64,000 nucleotides of DNA from Sphaerotilus sulfidivorans (GTDB taxonomy: Bacteria > Pseudomonadota > Gammaproteobacteria > Burkholderiales > Burkholderiaceae_C): positions 124,001 to 188,000 of the forward strand of contig NZ_JACCPY010000002.1 of assembly GCF_013426975.1 (NCBI RefSeq), written 5' to 3'. A program made the position numbers and the translations under genes. Positions 11,326-19,217 of this stretch are shown one piece after another. Numbering within the stretch: the first letter of the stretch is position 1; the number at the start of each line of letters is the position of its first letter. Under the pieces are notes generated by a model. That model searched no databases, had not been told where the DNA came from, and saw only the letters and a list, made by a program, of their open reading frames with translations.

Positions 11326-12963
11326 TCAGCGCTCGGTGGCGCCCAGGTCGATGGCTGCGCCCTTGACGGTGCGTGCCACCGGCGTGTAGCTGCTGTCGAG
11401 CTGGTAGTTCACGCCGTAGGCGCTGGCTGCGCTCGGACCGGCCTTGCCGGCATCGATGATCGCGCTCGAGGCATTGGGCACGAAGCTGCTGGTGTCGAAG
11501 GGCGCGCTGCTGCCGGTCAGCAGGTTGGCGGTGCCGTTGACCTGGCCCTTGAGCGTCTTCCAGGCGGTGGTGTCGGTCCAGTCGCTGCGGATCCAGTTCA
11601 CGCCCAGGTTCAGGATGCCGTCGGGCGTGTAGCTGGTGGAGAGCGAATCGTTCTCGGCCTGGCGCAGGTTCAGCGAGGTCACGGACGCGTCGAACCAGAA
11701 CACGTTGTTCCACGCCTCCACCGTTTCCAGCGTCGTCGAGATCTGGAACAGGCGCACATTGGTGCCGGTGCCGTGCACGGTGTTGTTGAAGAAGTAGAGC
11801 GTGCCGCGCCGGAACAGCGTCTCGCCCCAGTTCGCGCCGGCCGCGGCACCGAAGTGGTCGCCGCCGTAGTGGAAGAAGCTGCCGTCGTCGCCGTTCTTCT
11901 TGAACTGGTTGCCGTAGACGAAGGTGCTGCGGTAGGCCGCCAGCGCGGTCGCGGTGACGGGAAAGTCCTCGGCCTCGACCATGTCGACCGAGCGCGCGCC
12001 GCCCTCGATGCGGTTGTAGCGCACCACCAGCCCGGCCGAGCGGTCCTTGACCGCGTTGCCCAGCGCGCCGCTGCGCAGCGGCCCGTAGCGGTTGAACTCG
12101 ATCACCAGTCCGACGCTCTGGGTGTAGGTGGTGTGCTCGCGGTCGCTGCCGGCGATGCCGTGGCCCCACAGGTAGTTGCCGGCGATGCGGATGTTCTTCG
12201 TGACCATGAAGTCGCCGTCGTCGGTCGAGCGGCTGAAGACGGCCATCTGGCAGTCGCTGATCTCGTTGTCGGCGATCAGGATGTTCTGGCCGCGGTCGAT
12301 CCAGACACAGGCGCCGAACTGCGCATAGTTCTTCCGGGTGCCGGCGGCGTCGGTGAAGGTGTAGCTCGGGTGGGCGGCGCGAATGTTCAGGCCGTCGATC
12401 TGGATCCAGGTCGGGTAGTCGGTGTAGGTGCCGCTGGCCAGCGCCTTGACGACGATGACGCTGCGGGTCTGGTGGATGTCCTGCGTCTCGGCGGTGTTGC
12501 CGTAGGCGCTGAGCAGCGCGCTGCGGGTGGTGGCACCGCTGCCCTCGATGATCGGGCGCTCGTTGTTCGGGCCGCGCACGCCGCAGATGCGCACCGGTGC
12601 GGTCTGCGTGCCCTGGGCCGCGACCAGGAACTTGCCCTTGTAGGGCGTCGACGAATAGAAGATGCGGACGGTGTCGCCGGCCTTCAGGCTTTCCCAGGGC
12701 ACCTGGTCGAGTGCGGTGTAGGCCTTGCCCGGACCGACCTGGTAGTCGGTGCCCTTGCCCGAGGCTTCGCAGGCGCCCAGCGCCAGCGTCTCGACCGGCG
12801 GCGTCGGGGTCGGGGCGGGCGAGGGGCTCGGCGTGGTGCCGCCCGATCCGGTGTCTTCGCCGCCGCCGCCGCAGCCGGCCAGGGCCGCACCCAGCGCCAG
12901 GGCGGTGCCTGCCCAGAGCAGGCGCACGCGTCGTGCCCGAGTCTTGTCCATCATGCTGTCCAT
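11326..12963 (-). CDS. Secreted right-handed beta-helix lipoprotein (PL6-like), paralogue A
   Basis: The 545-residue protein starts with a lipoprotein signal ending in LAGC (Cys31), then a Ser/Pro/Thr-rich linker, then a long parallel beta-helix. Asn-rich turns repeat: NILIADNEISDCQM, NIRIAGNYLWGHGI, LVVRYNRIEGG, FVYGNQF. The block VKDRSAGLVVRYNRI near residues 305-319, followed by VDMVEAE and YGN, has the spacing of the Lys-Asn-Arg region of PL6 lyases such as chondroitinase B, but Glu stands where those have RHG. A polysaccharide lyase, epimerase or binding role is inferred. It ends near algR and is the first of three paralogues in a row. The substrate is unknown. Confidence 0.75.
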   Translation of the reverse strand: MDSMMDKTRARRVRLLWAGTALALGAALAGCGGGGEDTGSGGTTPSPSPAPTPTPPVETLALGACEASGKGTDYQVGPGKAYTALDQVPWESLKAGDTVRIFYSSTPYKGKFLVAAQGTQTAPVRICGVRGPNNERPIIEGSGATTRSALLSAYGNTAETQDIHQTRSVIVVKALASGTYTDYPTWIQIDGLNIRAAHPSYTFTDAAGTRKNYAQFGACVWIDRGQNILIADNEISDCQMAVFSRSTDDGDFMVTKNIRIAGNYLWGHGIAGSDREHTTYTQSVGLVIEFNRYGPLRSGALGNAVKDRSAGLVVRYNRIEGGARSVDMVEAEDFPVTATALAAYRSTFVYGNQFKKNGDDGSFFHYGGDHFGAAAGANWGETLFRRGTLYFFNNTVHGTGTNVRLFQISTTLETVEAWNNVFWFDASVTSLNLRQAENDSLSTSYTPDGILNLGVNWIRSDWTDTTAWKTLKGQVNGTANLLTGSSAPFDTSSFVPNASSAIIDAGKAGPSAASAYGVNYQLDSSYTPVARTVKGAAIDLGATER

Positions 12964-13078
12964 GGGCCGTTCGCCTGTTTCAGTGTTCGTTGTCGTGAAT
13001 CGTCCTCGCCGACGAGACGTCGGCGCCGCAGGTTCGCGACGATAGGGACGGCCGAATCGAACAGGGTAAGCATTTCCC

Positions 13079-13099
13079 GTGCATGTAACTGTCATGCAC
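13079..13099. promoter_or_regulatory. Operator-like palindrome upstream of beta-helix gene A
   Basis: GTGCATG and its exact inverse CATGCAC are separated by 7 bases, giving a 21-bp site centred about 125 bp upstream of the gene A start. Size and spacing fit a dimeric repressor or activator site. The binding protein is not known. Confidence 0.4.
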
Positions 13100-13105
13100 A
13101 AAATG

Positions 13106-13129
13106 ACACCCCCCGCGAATAGGGGGTGT
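13106..13129 (-). terminator. GC-rich hairpin, possible terminator of beta-helix gene B
   Basis: Arms ACACCCCC and GGGGGTGT form an 8-bp stem with an 8-base loop. Read on the minus strand it is followed by TCATTTTG, a weak U-tract. It lies 265 bp beyond the stop of gene B, so it could also be a regulatory hairpin of gene A. Confidence 0.3.
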
Positions 13130-13394
13130 AAAAAGGGAATTAGTGAAACATTAATGTGATTTGCCTGCGCATCAAATCAACTTATTCGTGAATTGTTTCA
13201 CGGTCATCGTGGCAGCCGTGTGAAGTATCTTGAAATGCGCTGCGAGCCGCTGCGCCTCAGGAGTGGTCCGTCCGCTTCAGTCCGGGACGGCCTGCGGGCA
13301 TGTGCACCTACATGAGGTTGCAACTGATCGGCCGATGGCGGGAGCGGACAACGCCGCCGCCCCGCCAGATGCTCAGCGGAAGTCCATCGCAGGC

Positions 13395-15119
13395 TCATCG
13401 CTCGACCGCGCCAAGATCGTCGCCCAGTCCGCTCATGCGGCGCAGCTGCGGCAGGCCGAGCGCGTCGATCTGATGGCTCAGCACCAGACTGACCGGGGAG
13501 GCGGTGCTGCGCTTGCCCGCGTCGATCAGCGCCGATCCGGCCACCGGGCGGAAGGAGGCGGCGTCGAAGGGCAGCGTCGTGTCGCCGAGCTGCGGCTCGA
13601 CCAGATTGAGCTGGCCGCGCACCTTGTGCCAGATGTCCGAGTCCTGCCAGCCGCTGCTGATCCAGTTGCGTCCGAGGTTGACGATGCCCCCGCCGATCCA
13701 GGGTGCGGCCACCTCGCGGTCCATGCGCATGCTCTTCTCGCGGATGCTCGGGGCAAAGTGGATGACATTGTTCCAGGCCTCGACCTTTTCCTCGGTGGTG
13801 GCGATGCGGAACACCCAGGCCGCGGTGCCCTTGAGCATCAGCGTGTTGTGGAAGAAGTGCAGCGTGCCCTTGCGGAAGATCGGCTCGCCCCAGGTCGCGC
13901 CGGCCTGGCTGCCGAAATGATCGCCGCCATAGGTGATGACGCTGCCGGTGTCTCCGGTCTTGATGATCTGGTTGCCGTAGACGAAGGTGTTGCGATAGGC
14001 GGGCGTGGCCATCGCGGTGAGCGGGAAATCTTCGGCCTCGACCAGATCGATCGCGTGCGAGCCCTCCTCGATGCGGTTGTGGCGCACCACCGTGCCGGCC
14101 GAGCGGTCCTTGACGCCGTTGCCCAGCGCACCCGGGCGCAGCGGCTCGTAGCGGTTGAACTCGATCACCGTGCCGATGCTCTGGGTGTAGGTGCTGTGCT
14201 GATGCACATTGCCGACGATGCCGTGGCCGGCGAAGCGGTTGCCGGCGATGTACAGATTGCGCGTCACCGCGAAGTCGCCGTCGTCGGTCGACTTGCTGAA
14301 CACGCCCATCTGGCAGTCGGTGATCTCGTTGTCGACGATCGAGATGTTGTGACCCCGCTCGACCCAGACGCAGGCTCCGAAGGGCAGATAGCTGCGCAGC
14401 GCCCCGGCGGCATTGCGGAAGCTGCGGCTCGGATGCGCGCCGGTGATCTTCAGGCCATCGATGCGGATGTGGCGCGGGTAGGCGGTCCAGCCCTGGGCCG
14501 GGTCCGACTTGATGACGATGAGGCTGCGGTCCTGGTGAATGTCGCGGGCGTAGGTGCTCGAGCCGTAGAGGCCGGAGAGCGCGGCCCGGGTGGTGGCGCC
14601 ATCCGCGTCGATGACCGGGCGCGAGCCGTCGGCACCGCGCACGCCGCAGATGCGCACCGGCGCGTCGGCCGTGCCCTGGGCGACGATCGCGAACTTGCCG
14701 CGGTAGGGCGTCGGCGCGGGGTGGATGCGCACCGTGTCGCCCGCCTTCAGGCTTTCCCAGGGCACCTGGTCGAGCGTGGTGTAGGCCCGTCCCGGTCCGA
14801 CCGGAAAGTCCCGCCCCTTGCCCGAGGGCTGGCAGGGTGTCAGGCCCAGCGCGGCCGCGGCCACCGTGCTGCGGGTGCTGCCGATGGCCAGCACGCCGGG
14901 CGGCGCGGAAATGGTGCGGGTCAGCGTGCTGGCGCTGGCTGCCGTGACGGCGGTGACCGAGGTGACGGCGGTGGTGGCGTTCGCCGTGCGGATGACGACC
15001 TGGGCCTGCGCCGGCCGTGCCGCCAGGACCATCAGGGCGCTGCCGGCCATCAGTCCGGCCAGACCGGTGACTGCGCCCCGAAATGCGATATTTTCGGTGG
15101 CGACGCTGCAATGAAACAT
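13395..15119 (-). CDS. Secreted right-handed beta-helix protein (PL6-like), paralogue B
   Basis: The 574-residue protein has a Sec signal ending in ARPAQA and then a mature beta-helix closely similar to paralogue A. Shared segments include TTLDQVPWESLKAGDTVRI, PVRICGVRGADGSRPVI, VDNEITDCQM, KSTDDGDFAVTRN and GVKDRSAGTVVRHNRIEEG followed by DLVEAEDFP and YGNQI. It lacks a lipobox, so it should be periplasmic or exported. The ATG is preceded by AAAGG at 8 bases. Strong similarity to A in sequence and order indicates tandem duplication. The function is probably binding or processing of an acidic surface polysaccharide, which is inference. Confidence 0.75.
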   Translation of the reverse strand: MFHCSVATENIAFRGAVTGLAGLMAGSALMVLAARPAQAQVVIRTANATTAVTSVTAVTAASASTLTRTISAPPGVLAIGSTRSTVAAAALGLTPCQPSGKGRDFPVGPGRAYTTLDQVPWESLKAGDTVRIHPAPTPYRGKFAIVAQGTADAPVRICGVRGADGSRPVIDADGATTRAALSGLYGSSTYARDIHQDRSLIVIKSDPAQGWTAYPRHIRIDGLKITGAHPSRSFRNAAGALRSYLPFGACVWVERGHNISIVDNEITDCQMGVFSKSTDDGDFAVTRNLYIAGNRFAGHGIVGNVHQHSTYTQSIGTVIEFNRYEPLRPGALGNGVKDRSAGTVVRHNRIEEGSHAIDLVEAEDFPLTAMATPAYRNTFVYGNQIIKTGDTGSVITYGGDHFGSQAGATWGEPIFRKGTLHFFHNTLMLKGTAAWVFRIATTEEKVEAWNNVIHFAPSIREKSMRMDREVAAPWIGGGIVNLGRNWISSGWQDSDIWHKVRGQLNLVEPQLGDTTLPFDAASFRPVAGSALIDAGKRSTASPVSLVLSHQIDALGLPQLRRMSGLGDDLGAVER

Positions 15120-15639
15120 GGAGACAACCTTTCGAGCCGGAAATGAGCCGGAGAAGACGACAGAATCTCCTGATCTGGAAAACTGTCATTCCCCCCTGAT
15201 GGATGTCGGCATCTGGATGCGGGGGTTCAGTGCCGGGCGAAATTCACGGAGCGAAAGGTAGGCAGACCGCCGGGGGCCGCCCGTAAGCAAGTAGGGGAAT
15301 CTGTAACTGCGGCGCCTCGAAACCGGTCAATCCGAGGGTGAAAGATCATGAAAAACCCCGTGGACGGGTTTTTCAGGCTCAGCCTGGTATTTGTGGGCGG
15401 GTTTCCTTCATTCGTGCGCATCGGCACGAACCGTGCGGTACCGGTCGGCCGCCTGTTCCGGGGGAGGGGGCGTGGTCCTCCCGGGTTTTTCGTGTACAGG
15501 CCGGCGGCCTGCAATTACAACTGGCCGGAAATGCCCCGCAATTCATTCGATCGATGTCGCGGAATATTTCCGGCTGCGGCGCAGCCGAATCTCGCAGATT
15601 CATGGCCTTGGCCGGTGCCTGGCGCGGCGGGTGCCGCGC
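15120..15639. other. Intergenic region with bidirectional terminator, 520 bp
   Basis: This gap separates beta-helix genes C and B. It carries an A/T-flanked hairpin at 15351-15373 and a GC-rich imperfect hairpin with a following T5 at about 15458-15490. The segment next to gene B holds a poly-C run (15191-15196) and should contain its promoter, but no convincing -35/-10 pair was found. Short reading frames in the region look like noise. Confidence 0.5.
15351..15373. terminator. Bidirectional intrinsic terminator between beta-helix genes C and B
   Basis: AAAAACCC and GGGTTTTT form an 8-bp perfect stem with a 7-base loop, giving a U-tract in either direction. It would insulate gene B from transcription of gene C, about 270 bp after the stop of C. 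Confidence 0.65.
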
Positions 15640-17340
15640 TCAGGGCTGCTCGATGGCCCCCAGATCGGGGCCGCGGCCGCGGACCGGGCGTCTGGCCAGG
15701 CCGCGCTCCTCCCCGATCTGATGGCTCAGGCGCAGCGGCTGACCGGCCGAGTCGGTCGGCAGATCGCCGGCGGGCTGATCGAGGCGCGCCAGCGGCGTGC
15801 GCATCCGGCCGCTGGCCGTGCTGATGGCCGGCGGCGGGCCTTCGAACAGCTGCGCGCCGCTGGTGCGCACCCGCACGACCGAGTCCGGGCCGGCCTGGGC
15901 CCAGTCGCGCGAGATCCAGTTGCTGCCGGCAAACTCGACCGTGCCGGCCTGGTGGCCGACCCGCATCTGGGTGCTGCCCAGATTGACGATCAGGTTGCCG
16001 GTGGCGCGCACCGTCTGGCGGGCGCCGGGCATGTCGAACAGCGCCATGTACCAGGCCTGCTGCTGGGTGCCGCTGTGGATCACGGTGTTGTGGAAGAAAT
16101 GCAGCGTGCCGTTGCGGAAATGGCGCTCGTCGTTGTCGCCGCCCCAGTGGATCAGCTTGACCGAACCCGAGCCCGGCAGCGACAGGTCGTTCAGGATCAG
16201 GTTGCCGTAGACCCAGGCGTCCGGATAGTGGCGATCCTCGCGCACCGGGCGCACGCCGCCTTCGATCTCGACCAGATCGAGCGCACGCGCCGCCGCGGTG
16301 ATGCGGTTGAAGCGCACCACCGTGCCGCTGGAGCGGTCCTTCAGCGACGAGCCGCGTGCGCCGGGGATCAGCTGGCCGATGTCGTTGCCCTCGTAGAGCG
16401 CGCGTGCGGTCTGCACATACAGGTTGTGCTCCAGCCAGCTGCCGACATTGCCGTTGTTCCAGATGCGGTTGTGGCGGATGAAGACATTGCGGCTGGATTC
16501 CTCGTCGGAGCGGCTGTTGACGAAGATGCCGTTGCCGTTGCCGGTGATCTCGCAGTTCTCGACGGTCAGGTCCTCGACCACGATGGCGTAGATCGCCGCG
16601 GCACCGGCGACATAGCGCCCGCTCTGGCCGTCCATGCCGGTGTAGCGCCTGTCCTTGTGCGCGCCGGTGAGCTTCAGGTTCTGGATGCGGATGTGGCGCG
16701 GCCGGCTGCCCCAGGCCTGGTCGCGCGACTTGTAGATGAAGATCAGCCCGTAGGGCTCGCTGTACTGCTTGCTGAAGAAGCCGCTGGCGGCGGCATCGCG
16801 GGCGGTGGTGGCGTTCTCGCCGCTGATGACCGGGCGGCGGCACTGCGCGTCGGTGACGCCGTTGAGCACCACCGGCGCATCGGCGCGGCCCTGCGCGCGC
16901 AGGCCGATCTTGGTGCGGTAGGGCTCGGGGCGGTGGTGGATGTTGACCACGTCGCCGGCCTGCAGCGACAGCCAGGGCACCTCGTCGAGCTCGGTGAAGG
17001 TCTGGCCCGGACCGACATGCAAGGCGCGCCCGCTGCCGGTGAGCGCGGTGCTGCAGCCGTCGGCGCGGGCCGGCTCGACCACCGGCGGCGGCCACGGGCC
17101 GTCCTCGCGCGGCGCGGCGGCCTGGCTGGCCGCTGCGGCCGGTGCTTCCGGCGTGGGCACCGGCGCAGGCGCGCTGTCGAGAAAGCGGCCGGACTCGGCG
17201 CTGGGCCAGCCTGCGGCGGGCTGGCCGCTGTGCTCGGTGGGCACGCGCACGGTCTGGGCCTGAGGCAGGCCGTGCAGCAGGGTCAGGCCGCTCAAGCCAA
17301 GGAGGCCAAGGCCGAGCAGTCGGGGGGCGGGCAGGGGCAT
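15640..17340 (-). CDS. Secreted right-handed beta-helix protein (PL6-like), paralogue C
   Basis: The 566-residue protein starts MPLPAPRLLGLGLLGLSG, a signal peptide, with CAGGAGA upstream. After a Pro/Ala-rich linker it carries the same beta-helix plan as A and B but is more diverged: LHVGPGQTFTELDEVPWLSL, RHIRIQNLKLTGAH, VENCEITGNGNGIF, SLKDRSSGTVVRFNRITAA then DLVEIEGG and YGNLILND. The block K-D-R-S-x-G-x-V-V-R-x-N-R-I is the longest one invariant in all three paralogues and is the best active-site candidate. It is divergent from a glycosyltransferase gene, which again ties the family to polysaccharide work. Confidence 0.72.
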   Translation of the reverse strand: MPLPAPRLLGLGLLGLSGLTLLHGLPQAQTVRVPTEHSGQPAAGWPSAESGRFLDSAPAPVPTPEAPAAAASQAAAPREDGPWPPPVVEPARADGCSTALTGSGRALHVGPGQTFTELDEVPWLSLQAGDVVNIHHRPEPYRTKIGLRAQGRADAPVVLNGVTDAQCRRPVISGENATTARDAAASGFFSKQYSEPYGLIFIYKSRDQAWGSRPRHIRIQNLKLTGAHKDRRYTGMDGQSGRYVAGAAAIYAIVVEDLTVENCEITGNGNGIFVNSRSDEESSRNVFIRHNRIWNNGNVGSWLEHNLYVQTARALYEGNDIGQLIPGARGSSLKDRSSGTVVRFNRITAAARALDLVEIEGGVRPVREDRHYPDAWVYGNLILNDLSLPGSGSVKLIHWGGDNDERHFRNGTLHFFHNTVIHSGTQQQAWYMALFDMPGARQTVRATGNLIVNLGSTQMRVGHQAGTVEFAGSNWISRDWAQAGPDSVVRVRTSGAQLFEGPPPAISTASGRMRTPLARLDQPAGDLPTDSAGQPLRLSHQIGEERGLARRPVRGRGPDLGAIEQP

Positions 17341-17457
17341 GCTGAAGGTCTCCTGTCGGTGCGTCGGGCGAGGGTCGGGAAAGCCCCGATCTTGCCGCAG
17401 CGCTGCGCTAACATCCCGCGCCACAAGCACCCTGGCACAGGGAGAGGACAGGATTTC

Positions 17458-18573
17458 ATGAGGCTGATGCACATCGTCGACTCGCTCGAGTTCGGCGGAC
17501 TTGAACGGGTGGTCACCGATCTGGCAATCGAGCAGAAGCGCCGCGGCGACACGGTCTGCGTCTTCAGCCTGCTGGCCACCGAGGGGCTCAAGCCCGAGCT
17601 GGAGGCCGCCGGCGTCGAGGTGATCGTCGGCCACAAGCGCGACGGCCTCGACATCGGGCTGATCCTGAGGCTGCGCCGCGCGATGGCCTGGCGCAACATC
17701 GATCTGGTGCATGCCCACAACTTCGTGCCCAACTACCACGCCGCCGCGGCGATCCGCACGATGTTCGGCGGCCCGGCGCAGGTCTGCAGCCTGCACGACA
17801 TGGGCTTCCGGCTCGAGCGCGAGAAGCGGCTGCGCCAGTACTTCCTGTGGTCGCTCAGGCACACCCGCGGCGTGGCGATGGTGGGCTCGCAGGTGCACGG
17901 CCGCTATGTCGGCGACGGCCTGGTGCCGGCCGAGCGGGCCACCACGGTGCTCAACGGCATCCCGGTCGAGCGCTTCCGCTGGACGCCCGAGCGCCGCCGC
18001 ATCGCCCGCGAGCGCCTGGGCGTGCCCGAGGACGCGCTGCTGATCGGTGCGGTCGGCCGCCAGGTGGCGCTGAAGAACCACCGGCTGCTGATCGCGCTGA
18101 TGCCGGCGCTGCTGAAGCAGCACCCTTCGCTGCATCTGGCGCTGGTGGGCTCCGGCCCGCTGGAGGCGGAGCTGCGCGCCCAGGCCGAGGCCGCCGGCGT
18201 GGCCGCGCGGGTGATCTTCACCGGCCAGCGCAAGGATGTGGCCGACCTGACGCCGGGCTTCGACATCTTCGCGATGCCCTCGCTGACCGAGGGCCTGTCG
18301 ATCGCGCTGCTCGAGGCCTGCGCGACCCGGCTGGCGATCGTCGCCACCGCGGTGGGCGGCAACCCCGAGATCGTGCGCGACGGCCAGACCGGCCTGCTGG
18401 TGCCGCCCGACCAGGGCGAGCCGCTGCAGGCCGCGCTGGAGCGGCTGCTGGCCGACGCGCCGCTGCGCGAGCGCCTGGGCCAGGCCGCCTGCGACTGGGT
18501 GAGCGAACACGCCTCCATCGGCGCGCTCTACCGCACCTGCAGCGCGTTCTACCAGCGCGCCCGGCAGCGGTAG
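17458..18573 (+). CDS. Family 4 glycosyltransferase
   Basis: The 371-residue GT-B enzyme begins MRLMHIVDSLEFGGLERVV, the usual glycine-rich loop of GT4 enzymes, and has the C-terminal nucleotide-sugar site with VGRQVALKNHRLLI, VGSGPLEAELR and the E-x7-E-like SLTEGLSIALLEACA motif, then NPEIVRDGQTGLLVPP. It should transfer a sugar from an activated donor to a growing polysaccharide on the cytosolic face of the inner membrane. GGGAGAGGACA lies before the ATG. It shares a 117-bp divergent promoter region with beta-helix gene C and ends just before the first copy of the 46-bp repeat. Confidence 0.9.
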   Translation: MRLMHIVDSLEFGGLERVVTDLAIEQKRRGDTVCVFSLLATEGLKPELEAAGVEVIVGHKRDGLDIGLILRLRRAMAWRNIDLVHAHNFVPNYHAAAAIRTMFGGPAQVCSLHDMGFRLEREKRLRQYFLWSLRHTRGVAMVGSQVHGRYVGDGLVPAERATTVLNGIPVERFRWTPERRRIARERLGVPEDALLIGAVGRQVALKNHRLLIALMPALLKQHPSLHLALVGSGPLEAELRAQAEAAGVAARVIFTGQRKDVADLTPGFDIFAMPSLTEGLSIALLEACATRLAIVATAVGGNPEIVRDGQTGLLVPPDQGEPLQAALERLLADAPLRERLGQAACDWVSEHASIGALYRTCSAFYQRARQR

Positions 18574-18591
18574 CCCGCTCAGGGCCTGCCC

Positions 18592-18637
18592 GCCGATCCG
18601 TCACCCTCGCGCAGGCGAGGGCCCGCGCCTGCCGCTG
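18592..18637 (+). repeat. 46-bp palindromic repeat, copy 1 (REP-like)
   Basis: The sequence from GCCGATCCG through the hairpin CCCTCGC-GCAG-GCGAGGG (18604-18621) to CGCCTGCCGCTG matches 28165-28210 at 45 of 46 positions in the same orientation. It resembles the REP elements scattered in high-GC proteobacterial genomes. It supplies the stop codon and last residues of the GNAT gene on the other strand. Confidence 0.8.
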
Positions 18638-19164
18638 TTCTGCTGCCACTCATGTCGCAGCAGGGCGTATTGCATGGTGTTCTCGTAGATCGGCGTGCCG
18701 TCGGCATCCTGTCGGAAGGAGATGAACTCCTTGAAGAGACCCTCCTGCCGCATGCCGAGCCGTTCGCACAGCCGCTGAGAGGCGATGTTCGTGTCCTCCA
18801 CGTAGGCGTACAGCCGGCGCGCACCACGCGCCGTGAACAGGTGCGCAAAGAGCACGGCCGCGGCTTCGTGCGCATAGCCTTGTCCAAAGAAGGCCGGATT
18901 GAAGTTCCAGCCGACCGAGACGGTGTCGTCTTCCGGATCGGCGAACAGGTCACCGATGAGCTTGCCGGATGCACGCAGACACACGGCAATGCTGTGTTCG
19001 TTCCTGCTGCGCGCGGCCGCTTCCTGCTCGGCGGCCTGCAGGTCGGCCAGGGCCAGCGACAGGAAGCAGCTGGCCACAGGCCGGTGCATGTACTCGAACA
19101 AGTCGGCGGCGTCCGTGGGCGCGAAGGGCCTCAGCACGAGGCGGGCGGTTTCAAGGGTTTCCAT
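18601..19164 (-). CDS. GNAT N-acetyltransferase (RimJ/RimL-like)
   Basis: The 187-residue protein starts METLETARLVLRPFAPTDAADLF and has the acetyl-CoA site GQGYAHEAAAVLFAHLF followed by EDTNIASQRLCERLGMRQEG, the pattern of the RimJ/RimL GNAT branch that acetylates N-termini or small molecules. It lies 53 bp after the MFS gene on the same strand and may be the last gene of the efflux operon. Its C-terminal GRRGPSPARG is encoded by the repeat element, so the original end was probably replaced when the repeat or the segment arrived. Substrate unknown; a drug-modifying role is possible but not shown. Confidence 0.85.
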   Translation of the reverse strand: METLETARLVLRPFAPTDAADLFEYMHRPVASCFLSLALADLQAAEQEAAARSRNEHSIAVCLRASGKLIGDLFADPEDDTVSVGWNFNPAFFGQGYAHEAAAVLFAHLFTARGARRLYAYVEDTNIASQRLCERLGMRQEGLFKEFISFRQDADGTPIYENTMQYALLRHEWQQNSGRRGPSPARG

Positions 19165-19217
19165 GCGTGTGGCTTCTGGTGTTGGATGGGGCGAAAGATC
19201 GCTGGGGTTGAACCTGC

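Larger units (their letters stand above)
12964..13394. other. Intergenic region with palindrome and AT-rich promoter-like stretch
   Basis: This gap lies upstream of beta-helix gene A and downstream of gene B. It holds a perfect interrupted palindrome at 13079-13099, a GC-rich hairpin at 13106-13129 and an AT-rich stretch at about 13127-13200 that is unusual for this genome. GTGAAAC at 13143-13149 is inverted at 13195-13201. These look like control sites for gene A, but no clear -35/-10 pair could be fixed. The rest (13210-13394) shows nothing I can name. Confidence 0.5.

Noticed and set aside
13087..13095. AACTGTCAT shared upstream of beta-helix genes A (13087) and B (15181)
   Set aside because: A 9-base match between two regions of about 500 bp is expected about once by chance, and the distances to the starts differ.
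15221..15330. Possible cyclic-di-GMP riboswitch upstream of beta-helix gene B
   Set aside because: GCGAAAGG and GC-rich arms drew attention, but the conserved GEMM core and tetraloop-receptor arrangement could not be found on either strand.
15348..15824. Plus-strand reading frame of 158 codons after the terminator hairpin
   Set aside because: It is opposite the 3' end of beta-helix gene C, is rich in Arg/Pro/Ala like other antisense frames, and has no ribosome-binding site or recognised domain.
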